In this document: in pieces, positions 5,518 through 12,917 of the stretch
Layout: each line of letters starts with the position of its first letter
How positions within the stretch are numbered: position 1 is the first letter of the stretch
NCBI GenBank assembly: GCA_013696665.1
Contig: JACCYC010000072.1
Span: forward strand, 1 to 21,310
Source of the DNA: Burkholderiaceae bacterium
Lineage (GTDB): Bacteria; Pseudomonadota; Gammaproteobacteria; Burkholderiales; Burkholderiaceae_F
DNA length: 21,310 nucleotides
Reading direction: 5' to 3'
Program-made: the position numbers and the translations under genes
The notes under the pieces: model-generated
The model's database searches: none
What the model was told of the DNA's origin: nothing
The model's input: only the letters and a program-made list of their open reading frames with translations

Positions 5518-6485
5518 GATGGGCATTTGAGTCTGCAAATCACATCACCCACGCCGCCCCCGCCAAGGCAAGCGAGTCCGGTCGCACCGCCTGCTGATAA
5601 GCAACCCGCTGGGCCACCCACGAAGGCCCCCCCGATGCAGGCGGCACCGGCAAAACCCGCGCACACCGAGAGCATCATGTCCCTTTGTTCATCGCATAGA
5701 TCTAGGCAGTCTCGACGGGGCATCGGCGGGGGGTTCAGATCCCAGCGGCTGGTGTACCAATTGTTATTGTCACAAAGGTCATATCCGCAATCCCTCATGT
5801 ATTCGCCAGTGATGTAGTCCCCCCAACTTGCCACGATGCCGGTAAAGTCAACTTCATCGAGTTCATAAAAGAGCGCTGCGGGCCTCATCTCCCACGGCTT
5901 CTTGACGGCCCGCTTCTTGGGCTGCGGTGGGTTACCGGCTGCATCTAGGATCATCATGCAGACCGAAGACGGCTCTGCCACGCACAGATACTTCCCGTCC
6001 ACTGCACTGACCAGCACTGATCTACCATCCGGGGCCGCAAGGACCCCGTAGTCGCTCAGCTTATTCACGTTGACCGCCCGGCAATCGAGGCCCGCACGGA
6101 AGCCTGTGGTCACTGTGCAAGCCTGCATCAGGGTCGGACTGTCAACCTGCAGCAGCACCGTCTTGCCCTTGACGTCTACCCCCATTGTTCGCTTCGTGGC
6201 CAGTTGGCCTAGAGCATTGCAGTGCTTGCGCCCCGCGTCCTTGCAGAACACGACATTGTCGTCCCGGATTAGAACTTCCTGCTTGCCGTTCCCCTCGAAG
6301 TTCCCGGGGATGACATTGGTTACCCGCCGCGGCAGGAGCGCCCTGCCGATAGGCGGGACAGCGGAGGACTGCATGACCTGCAGCAGGGTCGGTTCAGTGG
6401 ATTCAGTAGCTTCGATCTGAGCCTGCCCGATGCAGGGCAGCAGCAGCAACCCGAGTAGCAGGCGTTTACAGTTGCGAGTGTTCAT
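5514..6485 (-). CDS. Cys-rich exported protein with FG-GAP-like motif
   Basis: 323 residues. GAGGAG lies upstream of ATG 6485. The signal peptide is RNCKRLLLGLLLLPCIGQAQ, with probable cleavage near 21-24. NVIPGNFEGNGKQEVLIRD (57-74) resembles one FG-GAP/VCBS blade strand. At least 16 Cys follow the signal, many spaced as pairs (81/89, 168/176, 233/238, 260/264, 317/321), as expected of a disulfide-bonded periplasmic or extracellular protein. The segment 270-314 is a Gly/Ala-rich hydrophobic stretch that could insert in a membrane as a glycine-zipper hairpin. Function unknown: a host-surface, exclusion or adsorption protein is conceivable. It is coupled to the downstream 59-residue membrane protein and carries the same leader as the 68-residue gene. 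Confidence 0.65.
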   Translation of the reverse strand: MNTRNCKRLLLGLLLLPCIGQAQIEATESTEPTLLQVMQSSAVPPIGRALLPRRVTNVIPGNFEGNGKQEVLIRDDNVVFCKDAGRKHCNALGQLATKRTMGVDVKGKTVLLQVDSPTLMQACTVTTGFRAGLDCRAVNVNKLSDYGVLAAPDGRSVLVSAVDGKYLCVAEPSSVCMMILDAAGNPPQPKKRAVKKPWEMRPAALFYELDEVDFTGIVASWGDYITGEYMRDCGYDLCDNNNWYTSRWDLNPPPMPRRDCLDLCDEQRDMMLSVCAGFAGAACIGGAFVGGPAGCLSAGGATGLACLGGGGVGDVICRLKCPS

Positions 6486-6516
6486 CTTCGACTCCTCATT
6501 AGTCGTTGGTGGGAAG
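6486..6516 (-). promoter_or_regulatory. Repeated leader element, copy 1
   Basis: The plus-strand text CGACTCCTCATTAGTCG (6489-6505), four bases, then TGGGAAG (6510-6516) recurs at 7192-7219 with the same spacing. The ends CGACT and AGTCG are inverted, so the minus-strand transcript can fold a small hairpin containing the AGGAG ribosome binding site of the exported-protein gene. It may be a translational operator or a duplicated promoter-proximal segment. Confidence 0.5.
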
Positions 6517-6667
6517 CCCTGCCGGCGCAGTTAACCGCTGCGTCGGTGGGCACCTGCGTACAGTGGACGCGCTCCTGCGGGAAGTCAACGGAAGCTTCGT
6601 GGGAGCGAGCGGAAGGCTCGGAGTCGCGGCCCAAGCCTTTGCAAACACAGGAAGCGTAGCCCCACGA

Positions 6668-6886
6668 CTACGGTTTGCCGTTGCCTGTCAAGCGGCCAAT
6701 CAGCGTAGCTTCGCGCATCTTCTGATCGGCCCACGCCTCGAGGATGCTGCGTACGATCTCAAACCGCGAGACCCGCCGTTGCACGCTTGCACTTTGATGC
6801 ACGGCCACGGCGTCGACGACGTCGATCACGTAACGCGCGACGTGTCCGCGCAGTTCGAATTGCTCGCCATTGGTTTCCGCCTTCAT
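6668..6886 (-). CDS. Small phage-type protein, possibly ribbon-helix-helix
   Basis: 72 residues from ATG 6886, which overlaps the stop of the 33-residue gene (ATGA). FELRGHVARYVIDVVDAVAV, then RRVSRFEIVRSILEAWADQKMREATLIGRL, is the sort of strand-helix-helix plan seen in small phage and island proteins with a ribbon-helix-helix-like fold. Assignment is by pattern memory, not by search. It may bind DNA in the element's own regulation. No gene is seen in the 160 bases between its stop and the next leader. Confidence 0.55.
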   Translation of the reverse strand: MKAETNGEQFELRGHVARYVIDVVDAVAVHQSASVQRRVSRFEIVRSILEAWADQKMREATLIGRLTGNGKP

Positions 6887-6984
6887 GATGCCAACCCCAC
6901 TAGGGCGTACACCAGAATGAGAATGCCGAGTGGGATGGCGATTCCGGCAGCAATCACGGCGGCGATTCTGAGCGCCGAGCTCAT
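6883..6984 (-). CDS. 33-residue single-span membrane peptide
   Basis: Starts at ATG 6984 overlapping the stop of the 68-residue gene and ends TGA 6885-6883 overlapping the next ATG; both junctions are ATGA. The product begins MSSALRIAAVIAAGIAIPLG and continues with ILILVYALVGLAS, one transmembrane helix with a single Arg at its N-side. Its size is too small for routine gene calling. The double overlap and the clean hydrophobic composition support it. Filamentous phages carry similar tiny coat proteins, but no other filamentous-phage hallmark is present here. Confidence 0.55.
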   Translation of the reverse strand: MSSALRIAAVIAAGIAIPLGILILVYALVGLAS

Positions 6985-7187
6985 GACTGCACCTTGACGG
7001 GATCGAACGCGCAGGCGGCGTCGTGCTCGTTCCTGGCTACGATCGAGGCATGGATTGCGTTGGCAGCTCGCACGCGGACGATAACGAAGTCATCGTTGGT
7101 GGCGGTGCGGGCATTGATTCCCTTCGGCAGAAGGCAAACTTCGTACAACGAACCGCCGCGGCCGGGCGGTATAGTTTTGTCGCTCAT
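6981..7187 (-). CDS. 68-residue hypothetical protein
   Basis: ATG 7187 is preceded by AGGAG inside the second leader copy. The N-terminus (TIPPGRGGSLYEVCLLPKG) is followed by DDFVIVRVRAANAIHASIVARNEH, a beta-alpha unit of the kind seen in small phage proteins that read 'vivrVrA-a-A'. No catalytic residues or membrane segments are visible. It is the first gene after the regulator in a string of three with ATGA overlaps. Function unknown. Confidence 0.6.
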   Translation of the reverse strand: MSDKTIPPGRGGSLYEVCLLPKGINARTATNDDFVIVRVRAANAIHASIVARNEHDAACAFDPVKVQS

Positions 7188-7219
7188 TTCTCGACTCCTA
7201 GTTAGTCGGGTTTGGGAAG
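7188..7219 (-). promoter_or_regulatory. Repeated leader element, copy 2
   Basis: CGACTCCTAGTTAGTCG (7192-7208), four bases, then TGGGAAG (7213-7219) on the plus strand matches copy 1 at 22 of 28 positions. It covers the AGGAG of the 68-residue gene, with CGACT/AGTCG arms flanking it. The two genes may therefore be regulated at the same step. Confidence 0.5.
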
Positions 7220-7271
7220 TGGCCGGTCGGGTGCGGAAACACTCGATCGGCTGCGCCTTGCTACTGCATGT

Positions 7272-7433
7272 TCACTCTCTGGCCTGTCTGATCCTTTCTC
7301 TTAGCCACACGGGACCGCCCAGGCGCAGCAGCTTGCGGTACTGATCCTCCGTCACAAGCACTCGCACCATGCGCGATAAGCGCTCGGTGTCGGGCAGCTT
7401 CGGTCGACCTGGTTTGGGTGTGTGTGATGCCAT
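7272..7433 (-). CDS. Ribbon-helix-helix-like regulator
   Basis: 53 residues from ATG 7433. GRPKLPDTERLSRMVRVLV is the basic tail and beta strand of a ribbon-helix-helix protein of the Arc/MetJ kind, followed by TEDQYRKLLRLGGPVWLRERIRQARE, whose two short helices include the typical 'lGG-WlRe-Ir-A' end. Such proteins bind DNA as dimers and often repress their own promoter. Two symmetrical sites lie at and just upstream of its start. No Shine-Dalgarno is seen, so translation may be weak or leaderless. It heads the leftward block and is the likely master regulator (inference). Confidence 0.7.
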   Translation of the reverse strand: MASHTPKPGRPKLPDTERLSRMVRVLVTEDQYRKLLRLGGPVWLRERIRQARE

Positions 7434-7448
7434 GTAATAATCATGGCA
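7428..7448. promoter_or_regulatory. Inverted repeat over the regulator start codon
   Basis: TGCCATG (7428-7434) and CATGGCA (7442-7448) are perfect inverses separated by seven A/T bases. The left arm contains the regulator's ATG on the minus strand. This is a natural place for autorepression by a ribbon-helix-helix dimer. Confidence 0.45.
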
Positions 7449-7467
7449 GTAAATCTAGCAACGAGTC

Positions 7468-7481
7468 AAGCGATATCGCTT
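7468..7481. promoter_or_regulatory. Perfect 14-bp palindrome upstream of the regulator
   Basis: AAGCGATATCGCTT reads the same on both strands and overlaps a TTGACT sequence on the minus strand that could serve as a -35 box; no convincing -10 at 16-18 bases follows. It is a likely operator for the leftward promoter. The rest of 7482-7699 shows only a CTTCCC/GGGAAG dyad at 7659-7678 and nothing else I can support. Confidence 0.5.
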
Positions 7482-7699
7482 ACGTCTTGCCTGTAATTCC
7501 AATTTTTCGACTTGCACACGCAGTGCACACGCAGACCCGGAGAGGCGCGCCAAACCTAGCTAATGTATCCAATCCATCATTGGAGCAACACAAAATCGCC
7601 ATCGAGTTTGAAGATCAGCAGGCACAGTCGCAGACTATCAGCAGGCAGCGGCGTCAAACTTCCCTTGTTATCGGGAAGATGACGCGTTAGCCTGCCCTG

Positions 7700-8152
7700 A
7701 TGCTGATCGTCATTTCCTGTTGCGTGCTTCTGATTGCGCTGACGACGCTGATTCATTACGAAATTCTGCGTGGCGTGCACATGGCGCTTCCGCGGTTGAA
7801 AATTCCGGCCCGCACGAAGCTCTTGGTCGTTATCTTCGCCGCATTCTTCGCCCACGCGTTAGAGATCGGGTTGTATACCGTGACGATCTTTGGATTGATC
7901 CGTTACATGGACGCGGGCACGCTAAGCGGCGGTGAGACAACGCTGCTCGATTGCCTCTATTTCTCTGCAGAAACTTTTACTTCACTTGGCCTGGGAGACA
8001 TCGCGCCAACGGGCCCGGTGCGGCTCGTGGCGGGTACCGAAGCACTTAATGGACTGTTGTTGATCGCCTGGTCCGCTTCGTACACTTATTTGTCCATGGA
8101 AAAATTTTGGACGCCGTCGCACAAGCACGCGAGCGATCACCGTCCTGACTAG
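7700..8152 (+). CDS. Two-helix ion-channel family protein
   Basis: 150 residues. Hydrophobic segments at about 1-19, 39-68 and 113-131 frame a pore loop, the layout of the Ion_trans_2 potassium-channel family with an extra N-terminal helix. The filter position reads T94-S-L-G-L-G-D100, aligned with the canonical T-V-G-Y-G-D, so the second and fourth residues differ and potassium selectivity is not assured. LLDCLYFSAETFTSLGLGDI otherwise matches the family well. No RCK or cyclic-nucleotide domain is attached. It stands alone between the mobile element and the B12 operon and is probably a host gene. The start ATG 7700 has only a weak ribosome binding site. Confidence 0.75.
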   Translation: MLIVISCCVLLIALTTLIHYEILRGVHMALPRLKIPARTKLLVVIFAAFFAHALEIGLYTVTIFGLIRYMDAGTLSGGETTLLDCLYFSAETFTSLGLGDIAPTGPVRLVAGTEALNGLLLIAWSASYTYLSMEKFWTPSHKHASDHRPD

Positions 8153-8182
8153 CGAGCGGCCGTTTGCATATCAACGCACGGT

Positions 8183-8956
8183 TTATTTGTCGGTTCGCCA
8201 GGGCAATAAGTACGAGGCACCGTCGTGCTCGCCGCGCAATGCAGTGACGCGGTACGTGGCATGCAGATTCTGGTCAGTTAAAACGTCCGTTGGCAAACCG
8301 GTCGCGACAACTCGTCCAGCATCGAGCAGTATCAGGCGGTCACAAAAACGCGCCGCCAATGTAATTTCATGAAGAACCACGACCACAGTGTGACCGGCGT
8401 CAGCACGAGCCCGGAGAATTTCCATCACCTGTAGCTGATGGTAGGGGTCAAGGGCCGCAACGGGCTCGTCCGCGAGCAGCGCGCTGCCTCCGACCGCCAA
8501 AGCACGCGCGAGCAGAACGCGCGCAAGCTCGCCGCCAGACAGTGTGTCAACGACGCGTCCGCGCAGATGCGAGGTATCGGTGTCGTGCAATGCGTCGCTA
8601 ATCTGCGCATCACCCTGCGTGTCCTGCACTCCCCATGTTGGAGCATATGGGAGCCGCCCGAGCGCGACCAGCCTTTCGACAGTAAGAGGCCAGGCGACGG
8701 GGCCACGTTGTGAGAGATAAGACAGCGCTCGTGCAAATTGCTGCGGAGCGAAGCTGCTTCGCGGGCGCCCGTCGTACCATGTATCGCCGCGCGCGGAGTT
8801 TCGCAGTCCGGCCAGCACCCGTAGCAGCGTTGACTTACCTGCGCCGTTAGGACCCACGATACCTAGCAACTGGCCACGCTCTGCGGCCACCGTCACGTCA
8901 TTTAACAACGTTACCGTGCCAGCAACGACAGTGATGGCGTCGGCACTGATGCGCAT
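8183..8956 (-). CDS. btuD: Vitamin B12 ABC transporter ATPase BtuD
   Basis: 257 residues. This is the ATP-hydrolysing subunit of the inner-membrane cobalamin importer. Walker A GPNGAGKS is at 35-42, the Q-loop Gln at 83, the signature LSGGE at 139-143, Walker B LLADE at 160-164 and the H-loop His at 196. All catalytic motifs are intact. The length suits the FecCD/BtuCD type. Its ATG overlaps the btuC stop (TGATG), so the two subunits are translated together. Alone it could not be told from siderophore or haem ATPases; the riboswitch and btuB in front of the operon favour B12. Confidence 0.9.
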   Translation of the reverse strand: MRISADAITVVAGTVTLLNDVTVAAERGQLLGIVGPNGAGKSTLLRVLAGLRNSARGDTWYDGRPRSSFAPQQFARALSYLSQRGPVAWPLTVERLVALGRLPYAPTWGVQDTQGDAQISDALHDTDTSHLRGRVVDTLSGGELARVLLARALAVGGSALLADEPVAALDPYHQLQVMEILRARADAGHTVVVVLHEITLAARFCDRLILLDAGRVVATGLPTDVLTDQNLHATYRVTALRGEHDGASYLLPWRTDK

Positions 8957-9990
8957 CAGATTGTCTGGCGCCGAAGTCGCATCACAAGCACGAGAAAAAA
9001 CGGCGCACCGATCAAGGCGGTGACGACGCCGAGCTTCAGTTCAGGGCCAATCGTGATCAAGCGGATCGCAATGTCCGCGGCCAGCACGAGCACCGCGCCA
9101 GCCAGCGCACTGACAATTAATAGTTGGCTCGGTCGATGACCCACCCAGGGCCGCATTAGATGCGGCGCGACCAGTCCTACAAAGCCGACTGCGCCAGTGA
9201 CGGCCACACCGCTACCGACCGCCAGTGCCGTGCCCAACACCAGCAGCAGTCGTTGCCTGCCAACGCGAACACCCAGGCTTGCGGCGGTGTCTTCACCGAG
9301 CGTCAAAGCATCGAGCATGCGACCACTGGTCAGCAGCAAGGCGCAGCCGATCAGCATCAGCGGTGCGGCAAGCTGCAGGTGCGCGGTACTGCGGTCCGCG
9401 AGCGACCCCATCATCCAGAAAACGATCTCGGTCACAGCAAATGGATTGGGCGATAAATTGAGAGCGAGCGCGGTTGCGGCGGCCGCAAACCCGTTGATCG
9501 CGACGCCGGCAAGAATCAGTGTCAACGTGCTGGCCTCGCGGCCTGCGAGGGCGTAAAGCAAGACCACTGCGAGCAAGGCACCCGCGATGCCCGCCAGTGG
9601 CAGCGCCAGCGGAGCCAACACTGAGGCGCCACTGTAGAACGCGATGACGGCGCCGAACCCAGCGCATGAAGACACACCGATGATGCCGGGTTCGGCGAGC
9701 GGGTTGCGCAGCAGGCCTTGCAGTGCCGCGCCAGCCAGACCTAGGCTGCTGCCGACAAGCATCGCGAGAAGTGTGCGGGGTACGCGCAGTTCCATCAACA
9801 CAAGTGTTGCGATGGTCGCCTCCCCGCGCCACCAGTGCACAACGGTCTGCGCAACGTCCAGCGAAGCAACACCAACGCCGAGCGAGCCGATAGCGAGCAC
9901 CACCATGACGAACAAAAGCCCGCCGATCAGCACACCCGGCCCGCTGGCAGATCGCATCACGTGCCCGGCGCTTGTCGACGGCAAACGCAC
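8956..9990 (-). CDS. btuC: Vitamin B12 ABC transporter permease BtuC
   Basis: 344 residues, a FecCD-type permease with about ten hydrophobic segments. Family marks include LRVPRTLLAMLVGSSLGLAG, LLRNPLAEPGIIGVSSCAGFGA and the late GAVGFVGLVAPHLMRPWVG-HR block, which holds the coupling loop that contacts the ATPase. It forms the dimeric channel for cobalamin across the inner membrane. A second in-frame ATG (Met12) could be the true start. It follows btuF by 16 bases and overlaps btuD. Substrate assignment rests on the riboswitch and on btuB. Confidence 0.9.
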   Translation of the reverse strand: MRLPSTSAGHVMRSASGPGVLIGGLLFVMVVLAIGSLGVGVASLDVAQTVVHWWRGEATIATLVLMELRVPRTLLAMLVGSSLGLAGAALQGLLRNPLAEPGIIGVSSCAGFGAVIAFYSGASVLAPLALPLAGIAGALLAVVLLYALAGREASTLTLILAGVAINGFAAAATALALNLSPNPFAVTEIVFWMMGSLADRSTAHLQLAAPLMLIGCALLLTSGRMLDALTLGEDTAASLGVRVGRQRLLLVLGTALAVGSGVAVTGAVGFVGLVAPHLMRPWVGHRPSQLLIVSALAGAVLVLAADIAIRLITIGPELKLGVVTALIGAPFFLVLVMRLRRQTI

Positions 9991-10006
9991 CCTTGCATGC
10001 CTTTGA

Positions 10007-10855
10007 TCAGGGGCTCACATCGGTCGCCGGCAGCCGCTGTGCGGCTTGCTGCAGCAGTCTCACAGCGTCGACCAGACGCGGGCCCGGGCAGCTCCACCAC
10101 GCCGAGGGCACGCTGACCACGCGGGCCCCGGAGTACCGCTGCCCCAGCACCGGGTGTTGCAACACCTCGTACGCCAGCGCCGGCCCGCTGTGATCAGCGC
10201 TGTTGACGATGAGTAAATCGGGCCGTGCGAACAACAACAGTTCGAGCGGCAGTGCACCGTAGTTGTCGATGCGCCGTTCAACCGCAAGATTGCGCAAGCC
10301 CGCCCGGCGCAACAAATCATCGACTAGCGAACCGCTTCCGATTGTCAAGCCGTTGGGTTGATACACAGCGGCAACGGGTTGCGGGCTGCGTGCCGGATGA
10401 ACGGGCAATGCAGAAAGACCGCTGACAATGTCTTCCACCAGCTCCGCGCCACGCCCCTCTGCGCCAAGCGCCGCCGCCACCGTCTTGATCTGGGCCAGAG
10501 CGTCGTCGACACTGCGAGGGACATCGAGCTCGAGCACAGGGATCTTAAGCCGACGCAACAACGAAACCGCAGTGCGCGCGGTGTACGCCCCCGCAATGAC
10601 GAGGTCGGGGCCAAGCGGCACAACATCTTGGGCCAGCCCGCGATTGACAGGAAATTTATGTGCGATATCGGCCACATTCGACAAGGCCGCGTCCCGCGCA
10701 AGCCAGGTGATTGATTTGACAGTGCCGGGCTGACCAAGACGTATCGCGAGCTCGTCGGCGCACAAGTTCAGCGAGACAACGCGCTGCGGCGGCGCCGCGT
10801 TTGCGGGGGCCAGAGCAAGCATCAGTATTGACGCCACCAGCACGCGCGGCGGCAT
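10007..10855 (-). CDS. btuF: Periplasmic cobalamin-binding protein BtuF
   Basis: 282 residues. The N-terminus RVLVASILMLALAPANA is a signal peptide cleaved near residue 20. The mature part is a class III (helical backbone) binding protein: RVVSLNLCADELAIRLGQP opens the first lobe, DLVIAG-AYTARTAV the ligand edge, and LLRRAGLRNLAVER with RPDLLIVNS the second lobe. It hands cobalamin to BtuC-BtuD. It starts one base after the btuB stop and precedes btuC by 16 bases. Related binding proteins serve haem or siderophores; operon position makes B12 the best call. Confidence 0.88.
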   Translation of the reverse strand: MPPRVLVASILMLALAPANAAPPQRVVSLNLCADELAIRLGQPGTVKSITWLARDAALSNVADIAHKFPVNRGLAQDVVPLGPDLVIAGAYTARTAVSLLRRLKIPVLELDVPRSVDDALAQIKTVAAALGAEGRGAELVEDIVSGLSALPVHPARSPQPVAAVYQPNGLTIGSGSLVDDLLRRAGLRNLAVERRIDNYGALPLELLLFARPDLLIVNSADHSGPALAYEVLQHPVLGQRYSGARVVSVPSAWWSCPGPRLVDAVRLLQQAAQRLPATDVSP

Positions 10856-10856
10856 T

Positions 10857-12794
10857 TTAGAAACTGGCCTGCAAGCCAGCGTAATAAGCCCGGCCGCTCG
10901 GTCGATACGAAAAGATCTCCTCGTAGTTCTGGTCGAGCAGATTCTCGACCCGTGCAGTGATGCTCCAATAACGGCTCAGCGCATAACTACCCGCAACCCG
11001 TACCAGCGTGTAGTCGCGCAACGTCACGCGTTCGGCACTGAAGGTTGTGAATTCAAGATCCTGCTGGCGTCCGTTGTAATCCACCGCCAGAGTCAGCACA
11101 GCAGGCGCAGTAGAAAGCGTATACGTCAGCGCGGCCGATGCTGCATGGCGCGGACGGCGCACCTCCAATTGCCTGTCGGGCTGCGTTGAATGCAGGTAGG
11201 TGTATGTGGCCCATACCGCAAGCTGATCGCTGGCCGGATATTGCGCCTCGACCTCGAACCCGCGCCGCGTGCTTCGGCCCGCCAGATTGGCGACGCTTGA
11301 GCGAAACGTTGCCGTGTCAAACGTAGTTGCAATCTCGTCGCGCAGATCCGCGCTGAAATAAGTGAGCGACAGGCGGCCGTTGTTGCTCATCGCAAAGTCA
11401 GCGCCAACGTCAAATCCGCGCGATTTCTCCGGTGTCAGCGCAGGATTAGGCGTAAAGCTATCGGGAATGAAACCGAACAACTCGAAAAACGTCGGGTTTG
11501 CAATAGCGGAGCCGTAGCTCGCGCGCAGCTTCAGTCGCTGTCCGACCGGCTGCGCCAATGTTATCCGGTACGTCGTTGCATCTTCGAACAGTTGATGCTG
11601 GTCGCGCCGCCCGGACAGCGTCACCGCCGTCAGGGACGGCAGGCGAATCTGGTACTCAGCAGCCAATCCCGTCTTGTCGTTTTCGCGAACCTGGTTCTGC
11701 TCGGACGAGGCGCTGGTTCCGCTGCTTTCAAATCGCTGCTTCTCGTGCTCTGCCGCAAATGTAAGTGTCTGCGGCACGATGGGTGAGCCAAAGCGCCATA
11801 TCCCCTGATAGTCAAAGCGCGTCCGCTGCCCCGCGAATCCACCTGCGAAATTTCCGTCGGCAAACGTGTCTTCGTCAGATTGAGTTCGGGTGAAAGCAAT
11901 TTGATGCTCGATCGGACCGGTGATCACCCGTCCACGAAGCGCGGCGTCAAGCTGATCGCCGGCGCTGCGCCGATCGTCGTCGATGACCAGGCCGAACGTG
12001 GGTGCCGGCGGAAATCCAAAATCCTGTGGATCGAACTGGCTTTTGCTTTCACGATATCGGAGCGATGCATCGAGTGCAAAAGAGCTTGAAGGAATCCACC
12101 CGGCCCGCGCGTAAAACGTCTGATTGCGATAGCCGTCGTTTTCCGATCCGAAACGCGAGACGTTTGTTCCATCCGTCTTCAATGCGTTGGCGGAAAGCGC
12201 GTAGCTGAACGAATCCGTGGCTCCGCGCACTGCAACTGCGCCGCTGGCGCTCGAGAAGGACCCGGCTTCGGCAGCCGCTTCAACCTGAACACCACGAGTT
12301 CCGCGCTTTGTGAAAACGCTGACCACACCGCCGATGGCCTCGGATCCATAAATCACGCTCTGAGGCCCGCGCAGTATTTCGATGCGCTCGACCTGCGCCG
12401 ACAACAGGTGTGCGAAGTCGACCTCCGATGTAAACGGGTCATTGATCTTTACGCCATCGATGATGACAACGGTGTGGTTGGCCTCGGCGCCGCGAATTCG
12501 AACCTGAGTCACCGTCCCGACCGGTCCCTGACGACTGACCGCAATTCCCGGAATCGCGCGCAGAGCGTCAGACACCAAGCGAATCTGACGCTGCTCGAGC
12601 TCGGACGCGGTAATGACGCTGACGGTTGACCCGGTATCCGCCCAAGTTGCCGCTGCGCGGCTGCCGCTGATGACGATGCCTTCCAGCTGACCGGTTGCGC
12701 CTCGTGCCGCTGAAGTGGCACCCAGATTTCCCAATGCAGCGAGGATAACGACTCGCCAGATCGCTTCATACTTGACTTCAAAATAGTTTCGCAT
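10857..12794 (-). CDS. btuB: TonB-dependent outer-membrane vitamin B12 receptor BtuB
   Basis: 645 residues. After a signal sequence (roughly 1-34) comes EGIVISGSRAA, a plausible TonB-box region. The plug domain reads TVSVITASELEQRQ, DALRAIPGIAV, VRIRGAEANHTVVIIDGVKIND, ERIEILRGPQSVIYGSEAIGGVV. The remaining 500 residues form the 22-strand barrel and end in Tyr-x5-Ser-Phe, the aromatic C-terminus needed for outer-membrane insertion. It imports cobalamin using TonB-ExbBD energy, which is not encoded here. It is the first gene after the cobalamin riboswitch. The Shine-Dalgarno at the chosen ATG is weak, which suits riboswitch-gated translation. Confidence 0.92.
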   Translation of the reverse strand: MRNYFEVKYEAIWRVVILAALGNLGATSAARGATGQLEGIVISGSRAAATWADTGSTVSVITASELEQRQIRLVSDALRAIPGIAVSRQGPVGTVTQVRIRGAEANHTVVIIDGVKINDPFTSEVDFAHLLSAQVERIEILRGPQSVIYGSEAIGGVVSVFTKRGTRGVQVEAAAEAGSFSSASGAVAVRGATDSFSYALSANALKTDGTNVSRFGSENDGYRNQTFYARAGWIPSSSFALDASLRYRESKSQFDPQDFGFPPAPTFGLVIDDDRRSAGDQLDAALRGRVITGPIEHQIAFTRTQSDEDTFADGNFAGGFAGQRTRFDYQGIWRFGSPIVPQTLTFAAEHEKQRFESSGTSASSEQNQVRENDKTGLAAEYQIRLPSLTAVTLSGRRDQHQLFEDATTYRITLAQPVGQRLKLRASYGSAIANPTFFELFGFIPDSFTPNPALTPEKSRGFDVGADFAMSNNGRLSLTYFSADLRDEIATTFDTATFRSSVANLAGRSTRRGFEVEAQYPASDQLAVWATYTYLHSTQPDRQLEVRRPRHAASAALTYTLSTAPAVLTLAVDYNGRQQDLEFTTFSAERVTLRDYTLVRVAGSYALSRYWSITARVENLLDQNYEEIFSYRPSGRAYYAGLQASF

Positions 12795-12917
12795 CGCACA
12801 CCCGCGTCAGTATTTACGAGCGAGGTGGGGAAAGGGATGCAGCGAGGCGGAGCGCCAACTGCACACCATCGCCCACCGCGACCGCGCCGTGCATTACCGC
12901 AGAACGGCAATGCTCCT

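Noticed and set aside
6506..6997. 163-residue rightward open frame opposite the leftward small genes
   Set aside because: It overlaps three leftward genes that have ribosome sites or ATGA overlaps, and its product has no recognisable fold or membrane pattern; it is an antisense shadow.
4726..7433. Leftward block as a filamentous phage
   Set aside because: No Zot-like ATPase, rolling-circle initiator, single-strand-binding protein or clear major coat protein, and no dif-like site was recognised; size and membrane peptides alone are not enough.
1..7664. AACTTCCC at 1-8 and again at 7657-7664 as attachment-site cores
   Set aside because: Only eight bases match, the flanks differ except for short CTTCCC/GGGAA dyads, and no integrase is seen; chance cannot be excluded.
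7418..7690. 90-residue rightward frame before the channel gene
   Set aside because: GTG start without ribosome site, no domain, and it runs through the regulator's operators; probably chance.
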